Shown: positions 49,101-61,100 of the stretch, piece by piece
Position numbering within the stretch: position 1 is the stretch's first letter
How the letters are laid out: every line of letters starts with the position of its first letter
Source: Haemonchus contortus
Taxonomy: Eukaryota; Nematoda; Chromadorea; Rhabditida; Trichostrongylidae
DNA length: 64,000 bases
NCBI GenBank assembly: GCA_000469685.2
Contig: LS997563.1
Location: forward strand, 179,369 to 243,368
Reading direction: 5' to 3'
Made by a program: the position numbers and the translations under genes
Notes under the pieces: model-generated
Databases searched by the model: none
Told to the model about the DNA's origin: nothing
The model's input: the letters and a program-made list of their open reading frames with translations, nothing else

Positions 49101-52100
49101 CTGGTTAACAAATCATGAACGGTGTTCAAGTCAAAATCTATCTTGGCTATAATGTCCTGAAAATTCGAATCAGGTTTTTCAACGGTGGAATTTTTATTCG
49201 CCTGATTTTTCGACAAACTCGCCGTTTTCAAAGGCCTGTGTTGAACGCAAAAAGGTAGAGAGGGAGTTAAGGAGCACGCACCCAACAGCAGTTTTGGTGG
49301 CTCTGTGCTTGACTTTTTTAGCAACTCTTTCTTTAGAGATACCCTACTGCGGTCGCAAATTTGTTCTGAATTTCTGTTTAATCGCCCATTCTTCTGCCGA
49401 GTCATGCGTGGTTTAGAATTTTGCTGTGAAATCTTGCAAGAGATTGAGAGATTGACTGATTATTGAATCAAACTACCACCATTTGAATGATGAGTAAATT
49501 GTACGAAAGACTCTGCTCTCTTAGTTCAGAAGAACAAGGTTTGTCACATGTGCTGCACTACTTTAGGGTTTGCTCCTTGGACGATCGACTTATACAATCG
49601 GTTATATTGTACAAGAATCACAATTCATCGCACACAAACATCACGAACCCGACCATTTGCGACGTCTGTGACAAGAGTCCAGGGTGAGTCTCGGGTCCTA
49701 CCTAAAGTTACTCCATCTCACATGCCCATCTCTAGGCTTACGCACCTTTTCTGCGATTCTGGTGAGTTCTGCTCCGAGTACACTAAGGTGAAGATCGCCT
49801 GCACCCAGGGATTTCCTGGTTTCAATGTGGGCACGCTTAGAGGTCTGTTGCAAAGTGATGCTACTAGAGACTTATACAATCGGTAGCAGATGCTAAGAAT
49901 GTAAATATTGTACGTACTTTCACAGCATTTGGTGGCAATGTACGTTGTAATTATGCGTTTTTCTATTGAATATACGCTATAGATAACCTGGATTCCGCCT
50001 ACATGCAGCGAGACGAAGTTCTCCCTGGAGTCCGTGGAAAGCAAGACGCTGAAGTTGTTCAAGACGTGACGTCAACATTCTTCCTTCTTTTGGCTATCTA
50101 TTTTCCAGCTGTCACAGGCATCATGACTGGTACCAACATGAGCGGTGTGTGTTAAACGCTATCATGCTCAAAATATAAATTGATATCACGTCACGACGTA
50201 TCAAGAGCAATTTTTAGAGCTTTTATATCAGTTAAAAAAAAGAGATTCTCATGATGGAGAGAATTTTTTATACCGATAACTTTTTCGGTACATGCCATTA
50301 CGTTCATGACTATTTAGTTTCACGTTCAGCTGAAGAGAGTAGCGAAATTGTGTTTTTAGCAAAAGAGTCCGGGAGCGGGACACTTTCCAAAAAGGCTTGA
50401 GTTCTCTCAGGTGATCTTCGAGATCCTCAACGTTCTATTCCAAGTGGTACAATAGCTGCGACTGTCACTACGTCCATCATATATTACGCTTTAGCTGTGC
50501 TATTCGCTGCCAGTATCGATAGATCCGTTCTCAGAGACAAGTGAGTCTGTTAAGCCGTGTTATATCGAAGCACTCGTTCTAGGTCCTTTCAATTCTCAAT
50601 AAGCTGCTAAAGTTTCGAGGAGTTTCAAAAAAAACCGCTATAAAAAAGCGAGGGAGTTCCTTCCAAAAAGAGTCATAGAGAAACCAAGAACCAGCTTGTG
50701 TGAAGGAATGTCTCTATGAATTCTAGGTAAAAATCAGTTTATTGCACTCCCAAGGGTTGTCGACTATATAAAATATATGGGTATAAGATATATATCTGCA
50801 AAATTGAGAGGTATAAATGCGGTTATCGACTTTCACTCCAACGCCTTTTTATTCGATCACACAGTTAACAAGAGCAGCAACAAATTTTGGATCAGAAACT
50901 ATCGCTTCATCGGACCTATCTCTTTATGTTGACTATGAATTCCTAGTAAAATGCTAACGTTTTGGTCGCGAGAGAGTAAACTACTCTATAATGTCGGAAG
51001 GGAACATTCTGGTTCGTTCCTAGAATCAGGAGACTTGAGGCTTCGTTACTTGATTTGGTGGCTCTCTCCACTCCTTGAAAAGTGATCTATCTCGGAAGAG
51101 ACCATAGTTCTACAAGGTGTAGAACTTAGGAAGTAGCGACGTCAGTCAGGCAAAAAATTCAATTGGAGATTATGTGATCAAAACAATGGGAAGCTTGCCA
51201 GGCTGTGGCATGGGGGCTGAATAGACTACGGGCAGCTAGCGAGGCCATTCTAGGAAGGGCAAGGGGCACTTCCTAGAAGGTGACAGCGAACCGTTTTCGA
51301 GTGCTTCGCAGTCACTCGAGTGCAAGCTTTTGTCGGGCTCAGTGGCTAACATACCAACCGCATCCGGAAAATAAAGCCATTGCCCCGCTTTTCCTATCCT
51401 TTCTTAACCCTACATTGCCACGCTAATGATTCCTCGACGTTATAGATATTTATAGTACTGGTAGAGGTAGTACTAACCCTTTATACTTGCGTTTATAGCT
51501 TCTCTTCACTCATTAGCGAGTACCAGCGACAAAGCATTCGTTTTTCTCTTTTGCAGTAGCTATCCACGTTTGATCAAGGATCCGACGAAGACGGCTATGT
51601 AAGGAGTCGCTTAAGCCGCCTTACATGATCGAGAACGCATCCCCCATCAAGCATAGGCTCTCGTTTGGATCGTAGAGACGCTACGGGATTTCATGAGATG
51701 ACGGCTCATCTAAATTTGACGTTTCTCATGCAATCCATCAGATCGCGAAGGTAAGACATCCTGCGCATGTCGGAGCTGCATAGTCTGGCTCGATAATGAG
51801 TGGGCCAGTCTAATCTCAAGATACATTGCCCGAGTGTCCTGTTACTCTCCTGAAGGTCCTTGAATACGTTAGTCGCCCATGTCCACGACGCGTAACATAA
51901 CGCAGGAAGAACTGTGGAATTGACTTGAATTTTATGTTGTTGTCCATCATCTTGGAACGCCTTCTTGGAACGCCTGAGATAAACGTAGGACAAGATCTCT
52001 CCGATAGGATACCATTAATCCTAATTTGACATTCGTCAGCTTGAGCGTTTTTTATGAATTGAGTCTCTGTTCAGTTGATCCGCATCCTACCTTCTTTTCT

Positions 52101-55100
52101 GGTTCATTGGGTTCTGCGAGCATGGTTTAGCTTCTCAGCTCAGCTTGGAAAGAGATTAATGTTGGCAAAACGAAGATGAGAGAGACCGTCTACACACGAG
52201 CATGCTCTTTTCGCCTCAGTCTAGCGACTCCACAACCCACTGCACCGTTGCTGTGATCAGCTCGGGCGAAATAATGTCGCATCGTTCCACATCTTTTCCG
52301 TGGAAATGGTGAGAGGTCGCTAAAATAGCTGCACCGTTGCACCGCAGCGATTACTACAACTGGCTAATTTCATATAGAGAAGCCTCACTCCTTAAACGAC
52401 CAGCACTGCCAAAACCGCAGTCGTTTCGACAGTGTTAAAAGCTTTATCATAGTCAACACTGGTTAGAACAAGGGACATTCGAAGTTCTCGATGGTTCGTT
52501 CTAGATAGCTGAATTGCTTCCAAATTCCGGTCTGGTTACCAGGTTGAGCTCCATTGTGAGGATAATCTCGATCTCCTTTCTCGTGAAGAATGACCATCGC
52601 GAATCCTTCCTTTGAGGGTTCTGCTCTTTCTGGAGGTGAGTTATATGTGTGTTAGGAGAAGTGCACGAAGCTCGTGACTACCTCGACGGAGAAAGTCGGT
52701 TGAATCTTGTCTGGGGCTGAAGTGGTGCTCCCTCTCAGGCACGCAATGGCGACTCTACTTTCGAAGAAAAGGTAAGAGGCGTTGTTCCTTCAGTGGAGAT
52801 TTCTGGGTTTCGCACATGTGTTGTGGATGGATCGGTACAGTTAGTGTAAAACCTCTGTGTATTCCCAGACCTCTGTGTATTCCTGAACCTTGTATCCCAT
52901 TCTTGATGTTGTATAAAATCCGTCTCCCTTCCCCAGACGTGAAAGTATAGTTCTGAGGCCCTAGAATCTCGTCAGCATATCCTTAGATCGGTTCTGTACA
53001 GGGCTGCCTTGAGTAGTCTCCTCTCCCCGAATAGTTGAAGGTCTCGCCGCTTTGCTTGTCTGCAACTGATCTTTGCTTCTAGACGTTCAGGATGCATGAC
53101 GTTCTCCTCAAGCATTGAGCTTCTTTTTGCTCTGAGCAGCCTCCACGTCACGCCTGAAGTGCGAGTGAAGGTATCCATTCAAGAAAGCTCAGTCTCTTCA
53201 GCTCATTTAAGGAAACTCCAACGCAACGCGCTCAGTCTTCAGTCGAGTCAATGACCTACAAGGTTGTATCGAAACAAAGCTTCGCTCGAAAACTCTCAAT
53301 CGGGCCCAACTCGCTTCTTTGCTCTTTGCGCTAGTGGTTGAATCTGATCTTGGTGCGATCATAATCAGAACCATTGCAAGAAGATGCTGCCACACCAGTA
53401 TGTAGCGAGCATCTTTTTCTGTTCTTTAATACGTGGTCCAGTTTAGCACTAGTTGTATCATCTTCCCATGTCCAGCGGCGATAGACCTTCTTCTGGAAAA
53501 AAGGCCTTTGGAAAGAGTCGAGCCACGGGCAGAAGACTTGTTAGACGTTTCCATTCTCCCCCCAGTCCCCATTCCAAAGTTTCCAACCCTGTACTACTCG
53601 CCTGATGCTTCTCCAAGCCTATCGTTGCAAACTCCAACAACGATTTTGTAAATGAGCTTCCCGTCGTGGACTCCTCCTCTAGCCGGTCGTAAAACGCATC
53701 GAGCTCAACTTCGTCAACTGCAGAGCGTGAAAAGTAGCATTGGCTCTAGTCCCAGTCCTATTATATGTATAAACACTTCGCAGCTAGACAGCACCTGCTC
53801 ATAGGAAGGGCCTGTTGTTAAGCTATTTTGTGGCAGCCGAAGGAGAAATAGTGTAGTCTTCTCTCTGATTCCACTTAGCTTCAATCCGGCTAAGGAGCTC
53901 CAAGGAGAGAGTTAAGGGAGTCAGTATCACCGAACGCTTACGGGCTATAACGCAAATCGCGGTACTGCGGGTGTGAAATGTGTAGAGAAGAAAGTCTGAA
54001 GAAGTATTTGGAGGATTGGGACGCTCAAAGAGACAGAGTGGACAATCAACCCTTCTTACCCACTACCTTACTAACTACCTTCTGTGAAGAATTGAACTGA
54101 AAATGTTCTGTAGACGAAAATATCACAAAACCTTTATCATGGAGTATCCTACATTATCAACTATAGCACCAACTACGGAAGCCTTACCCTTCTCGTTTGA
54201 GATTCGGTCGATCAATCGACAATAACATGGTAGTCTCGACTCTGGCCTGGCCATCGCCATGGGTGGTAACTGTCGGATCGTTCTTGAGCACATTCGGTGC
54301 CGCTCTCCAGTGTTTGTGCAGTGAGCGTTAAAAAATTTTCAGCAAAATGTTGGGCAATCAATCCAGTTCTCTTCGAGTTTCAGGTGCACCTCGCCTGTTA
54401 CAGTCTATAGCCAAGGATGACGTCATACCTATCCTGGCACCGTTTGCCCGCGTCACTGCTAACAACGAACCCTTGCTAGGGTGAGTTCCATGTTGTATGA
54501 TAACCAGTCGGGTCACCTGGCTTTCGAGAGGCTCAGTGTAGAGAAGATGAGGTAGCCGTTCTCACCTGTGCTTAGAGACGGTTCAGGCGAAAAAAAATGT
54601 AGTTTGTGCGTAAGCTTCAGGGACGTGCACTGGGGTGGGTGAGATGATTACCTCGTGTAAAAAGTTGGCATAACGTATGAACTAAGCATACAATTGACGC
54701 ACCCAACCCGGTGCACCTTCCCCCCTTAGGCATATAAGTTAGGTGAGAAAAATGTATATTTTCGATTAAGAAAGGCCACCACGCACCATGATGGATTTGC
54801 AAAGTCGGCTAACATCCTTTCCTGTTTTTTATTGTTCGATGTTGAAAATAGCGGAGGCCTTCCAATTGCGTTATCACCCACGAATTTTGTATGGGCACAC
54901 ACAGAACTATGCCAGTGCTCAAAATCACAATGTTCAAACACAATCACATTCACAGTCATGTACACATTCACTCTCCATTACTCACTCCACTCCACTACCT
55001 GACCCATTGTTTCATATATACGAAGGGAATACTGGAGATAGGTTGATTTTCCATATCACTGTCTTCATCGTAACCACAAAGTTTTGCGGACCTACAGGCA

Positions 55101-58100
55101 GACAAACCAACACACCAAGTCACTACTTCATGAATGAAAGGGATAACTTCAGATGAACTTGTTCTAAAGTTGATAAACCTTGTTAATTGGATCTGGTTAC
55201 GCATTCCACCCTGTTCAAAATCGTAGTGGCGTTTGTTTCAGAGAAACCAGCGAACGGAAAAGTATGTGCTAATACGATGCGATTCTTTTTATGCGATTCT
55301 GCTACCAACTCAAATATGATATTTCTAGGGTTGAAGGCTTGATTTTTTTCGGGTGGAAAGGGCAACGGGGTGTTTTAATAATAATCAATCTCCAGTTTTT
55401 GAAGCGCATTTGTCTATCCCTCCTTCCTACCGTTCGGCGTTTCTGAGCAGATACCAATGCGCGATCTGATACAAACCATTTCGGAGCAGTCTCTTGGATA
55501 TATTAATGAGATGAAGGTATAAACCAAATAAATTTACTCCTTCTGTTCCAGTTTGCTTTTGACAACATTTATTGCTGAACTGGCTATACTTCTCGGTGCT
55601 GTCGACAAAATCGCTGAGGTTTATTTTTGAATTTTACATAGAGCTGATTTGTAGCCAACCTCCGGCTGTTACAGGTGCTTGACTTCTTCTTCCTAATGTG
55701 TTACGCATTTGTGAATTTGATTGCAGTTCTCCATTCAATTCTAAAAATGCCTAACTGGAGACCGCGTTTCAAGTATTTTCATTGGTAAGGCTTTGTAATT
55801 TTTATAATTTGCAAAATGCTACTTATTTGGCTTTCCTGTCGCTCTGGATGTAGCCATGTAAATAAGTCATGTACCTATTACTTATAGCTGGTGTGAGCAA
55901 ATTCATTTATAAAGTTGTGGAGCACGAGCCCATCCACTCTTTTTCCAAATTTTTTCAATAGCTCCCCTGCGCTCCGAGAAGAAATGTCGATAGTGTAATG
56001 CATAACATTAACAAAGCTAATGTGCATACTTTATAACACAAACTATCACAAGGTTGGCAAATATGTAGCTCAATGGCCACCTTAGTCTCCGGACACAATC
56101 CGCCAAGCCTAAAAGGGTGAAATCAACCTGCGAACTTACCCGACCGATCATCTCTGCACCCTACAAAACTATCGAGTTCACCATAATTATCAGAAATGAA
56201 TTAGATTGAGACCCGTGTGCTGAGTCAATGGGATCTCCTAGTACTCTTCCCCGCCCTCTCCTTCCCTTATCCCACCCTCTACTCCCGCCTCGTATTCTCC
56301 TGTCTATCAACTTAAAGGCACAGTTCACGATAATTTTGTGTAATCCAGATTATGACGAAAAATGGAAGATAAGGTGCAAAATAGTGCAATGAAGGCGGAA
56401 GGAAGTGCGCGACTCGGCGTTTCAAAGTGAAAAAAGGCTTCGAAAAATCGTTAAAAAGGGGCTGGTCGAGAATGAGACCAGAAGAATGAAGAAGAATGGG
56501 GCGTTGGGAGTAGCTATGCAATGTTTGTCATTGCATACGTGTGGGTCCTGGTGCGAAGAAACTACGGTAGGCAAAAATTCATCCACTTATAAGCATAAGT
56601 AAATGAAAACCCCCAGTTACAGCAAAAATAGCTCACTTCTTTTTAGCCTGTTGTGTATACATTAATTAATCGCAGCAGTGATAAGAATAACAGAGAAAGA
56701 AAGAGTGAGAGAAGAACATCGCCTCATCACTCGGCGATCAGCTGATTGTGTGTGGGCCCTAGAACGAGTAATTGCAATCTGTACCGCCTCGACACTCGTC
56801 TGACGTGACATCGGTCGAGGGACGCGAAGACCGGGCGATCCGGTAACGGGGATTTCACTATGCCCTAACTGTTGAGTTTTTGGAGGCGATCCTTCCTGTC
56901 ACCCTTGGGGATCACTAAAGGGAGAACTCAGAAAACATTAATATCGTGAACCGTGCCTTTAGCTACAAGAAGACTGGTGGGGACTGATAATACAGGAATG
57001 CGAATGCTAAAAAACGGTAGCTCCTATATTTCGTGAAACAGCATTATGTTTCAGGTCCCAAAAAGTATCGAACAACCTCCTACGTAACGTCCTCTGGAAG
57101 TCGGCTCCCATTTATTTTCAAAAGTCCATATGATGTTGTCAGATTTTTATAATTTTTAAAGGGATACTCTTCAGCGCACGTGTTGTCCCAAAAAGGGTGC
57201 GTCGTAATTGCGACGCATGAGAACCATGAAAATTGATTTGCATTTATGAAACCTAAGTTCTAACTCTTAAGGCTACTGTCACTGATGGGAGCCTTTCTGT
57301 GCTTCTTCATCATGTTTGCATCGGATTGGCATTTGGCTTTGGCCGCATGTGTAATCACATTCACTATCTACAAATACGTGGAATGGAAAGGGTAATGTTA
57401 ATTGTAGCTTAATATTTATCATTCAAATAACCATCATCATTTGATATACGTAAAAGTCTAAGCAGTTGACCAGCAGCAGGATAGGAGTTGGAAAGAAAAA
57501 AAATTCTAAAAGTCGCGAGCGATTTTTTTAAATCTCATCAACTCTTTTCATTCACTATTCCCTCGATCTTCCTGGATTTGATTAACTGTTAATTTTATCC
57601 CGGTTTTCGGTGTTATGAGTACGGTTTTGTCTGCAAAGCTGAGGTGATGTAGGTAGCGACCGTCGCCTTTCCTTTCCATGTCCTTTCGCTGGGCGACACG
57701 GTACCCCCTGCTGCACTACTCCTTTTCGTTGACTATGACTCCTTTTTGGAATGGTGAAATTCTCGTCAAAGGTGTTGTAGAGCTCAGAAGCATCTCAGCT
57801 CTTCGTTGAGTTGATGGCTGTCCAACTTCGAAAGCTGTTTACAGAAGGAACTATATATCTATACTGCATTACCAAGTTAATGGGAGAAGTGGCCGTCGAG
57901 GGTATCAGAGTAGAATTCATAGATGACATCACTCATTGCCCTTCGATGTGCGCTATTTGTCCAGTTATGACCAGGAAGGGAAGTAATCTTGTTTTTGAAT
58001 TTGACGAAGCTCCTGCTGGCACTGCTCTTTCCCGTGTCTACAACTTTTCAGCTCTTCTGTGTTTAAGATGTTCCTTGGTCGCTTCTTATCATGGCTTCGT

Positions 58101-61100
58101 AAGTCCAGATGTTAGTTGGTAACTAGCTTCAGTTCGCGCGATACCACGCTGGCTTATCATCTTAAGATAGACCTTCGAAGGAAAGAGTTTCTTTGCAGTA
58201 TACAACCTTTGATTCCCTAACACTGTCGTGATAATATACGACGAGCCGGTTTTATTCTTCATCAATATGTATTCTTCATCAATATTGTCTGTAACAAGAC
58301 CTTCCCTCAACCCCTAAGGAGAACGCATCCTTGGTCTTCGTTTCTTAAGTTTTGCAGCGTCCTCCAATGAAAACAGATTCCTTGTCTGAGGAGTTCACAT
58401 ACGATCCAATGCAGATTCGTAAACAACAGCGGACAACAGCGACGTCATTCAGAGAAGAGTTCTCGTTGATGATGCGACTTCCAAGCCCACGCGAATGACA
58501 TGTATTCTGAGTTCAGGACTTACCATGGATTGTGTGGGTTGACGATATAAGTTGTGGCAACTCTTCACGCTGCTCATACCATTGCGCTCCACGAGTCCCG
58601 ACGTAGAATTCTCCGAGCTCTTTTCTGGAATCAATATTAATGTTAAAATCACGGGAGGGAAAAGTGTAGTTCTCTTTGAAGAGTCTTCCCTGATCCATAT
58701 GAAACATTTCCAGCTTATCTTCTTTTGGTAAGCTGCTCTAGCTTGAAGTTGCTCCGTAGACAGAGATAAGCTTTTGGTCATGAACACCACGAAACTAGTC
58801 TTGTCTGTCTAAATCTCAAAACAGTGATCTAGAATTGCTGACGGCTTAGCTATAGCAGCTGTACATTATTTGCCTGTGCTTCATATTACTGCGATCTCGA
58901 AAGGAGAGAAAGTGTGTGACGCATGCCAACATGAGATCGATGGGCTGCGCCCGCAAAAGTGCTCTGGTTTCATGCTCAACGTCCAAATTCAATCTCATAT
59001 TGCGTACACCTGATATACCTTTACAACATATAATGACTGGCTATATCAAAGTAATCAAAGTGAAGTCTTCAGCGCTAAGAAGGAGTGGGGAGACGGTATG
59101 CGTGGATTGGCATTGACCACGGCGCAGTACTCGCTTATGAAGGTAAGGGCTGTTTTTCTTTGTTGCGAATGGCTCTTCTTTTTTCAATGTTCCATTCTTA
59201 TCCGATTTCAAGAAAAGACCATTCCAGTTTCATAGTAAACATAGGTAACTTAATAAGTATGATAGTCATATTTTTCGCATTTCAAATCTAAGTTTGTTTA
59301 TGAGGGTTGAGCCGCTGCGTTCAGGAATCTGAAAGTCGCGAAGGGATAGCTCAACATAAGTAGCACTGCTACCGATCTATAGCCAAACGATTGAATCCGG
59401 TGCTAATACTCACCCGAACTAATCAAGAATTTCAATCCGTCGACTTGGTTTAATGGTATACGAGGGTTGTTTTATATGCTTTGGGATTGAGTAACCCCAG
59501 TGTTGCAATCTGGCAACTGACAGCTTTATCGTAAAGTTTGAGATTTTTGAGGTTATACGTACTCAGAACGTTCTGACATATGAGCGCTCTTTGTGTTGTT
59601 TACACTAACTTAGAAAATTTACCCAGGCCTTGGCGTCTCCACTCCCCACTTAGGCCAAACCTTCCCCCTTCACATTCCCCTCCCCCTTTGGCGATGAAGC
59701 TCATTGAAGGATCAGTGCCCATCGATGGTATGGTGAATTCAATCGAGGTCGTAGTTCACTACAAGACGAATTCCGTGGAGGTCTCTAAAATCAGTTGTTG
59801 TTCCGGAAACCGTTGATACTGTGCACAAACTAATATTGCAAGATCATCGTGTGACCTATCGTGAGATTGGGGCAACCTTAGGTATTAAAGAGACCAGCAT
59901 AGATTCAATAATGCATGAACATTTGACTGTAAAAAAATTTGCTCGCGTTGAATCCCACAAAATTTGTCAAACCCTCAGAAAAAAGGCTCGTGTCAATTGG
60001 TCGAGAGAAATGCTCAAAAAATACGAACGCGGTGCTTCGAAACACGTCTATGACATCGCGACAGGTGATGGATCACGGATTTACGCGTATGAGCCCGAAA
60101 GTAAATAGCAGTCAACCGTATGGGTATTTCAAAATGAGCCAAATCCAACAAAAGCTGTCCGCGCACGAACACTTCCAAGCAAGTGGTCGCCTGTTTTTTT
60201 TTTTCGGAGAAACTGGACAAGTCGCAACCATATCACTAAAACAACGTGAACCGTCAATTCTGAGTGGTATGCAACCATTTTTTTGCCAGTTGTCTTCCAA
60301 AAAATCAGGAAAACCAACTGCAATAGACGTATCGCTCTTCACCACGACAATGCGAGCTCCCACACATCGGCTCAAACGACTGCATTTTTGAACACTCAAA
60401 GCAACGATTGGACAGGTCATCAGCCACATAGTCTCTGAGTGCTTTCTTATCCCGCACGTAAAAGATAAAATGAGAGGTCAACGTTTTCCGACACCTGAAG
60501 AAGCCGTTGATGGGTTAATAATGCATGTTTTAGAGTTACTTCAACGAGAGTGGCTAAACTGCTTTGATAATTGGTTCGAATGCATGCAAAAGTGTATAGA
60601 TCTTAATGGGGAATATGTTCAAATGCATTAACCCATTGGCGACCCTTTTCGTCCACCCGCGACTGCAGCCCACATGTGAACTACATGGTCCACCATGACC
60701 ATTTTTCGAAGTTTATAGGAGAAAATTATAAGTTTTCAGGAATGTTCCTCCAAATGAGTTTGGTGGGAATGCCCACATTGAGCGATTATCGATCTTTATT
60801 ATAGAACCGGCATTCGTTCTAGTGGTCATTCAATAATGAGTCCAATCATTACCAAAAGTCGTTTCGGGAAACTTTTATTTGTGTTGGGTTGGAAGCTTTG
60901 CGTTTGGTCGATAACAGCGGAAGTACTGATGAAGACCGTCTTTTAGAAATATCTCATCTTTCGAAATTGTTCAACGAACGAAGAATTCACTAAGGTAATG
61001 TACTCCTTCGAAAGAACACCTTTACAATTGTAAAATTGGAAGATCCTCTAGAACCACGCTGTATGCAGTTTTATTTAGGCATGATGTAAGTTTGGAGAAG

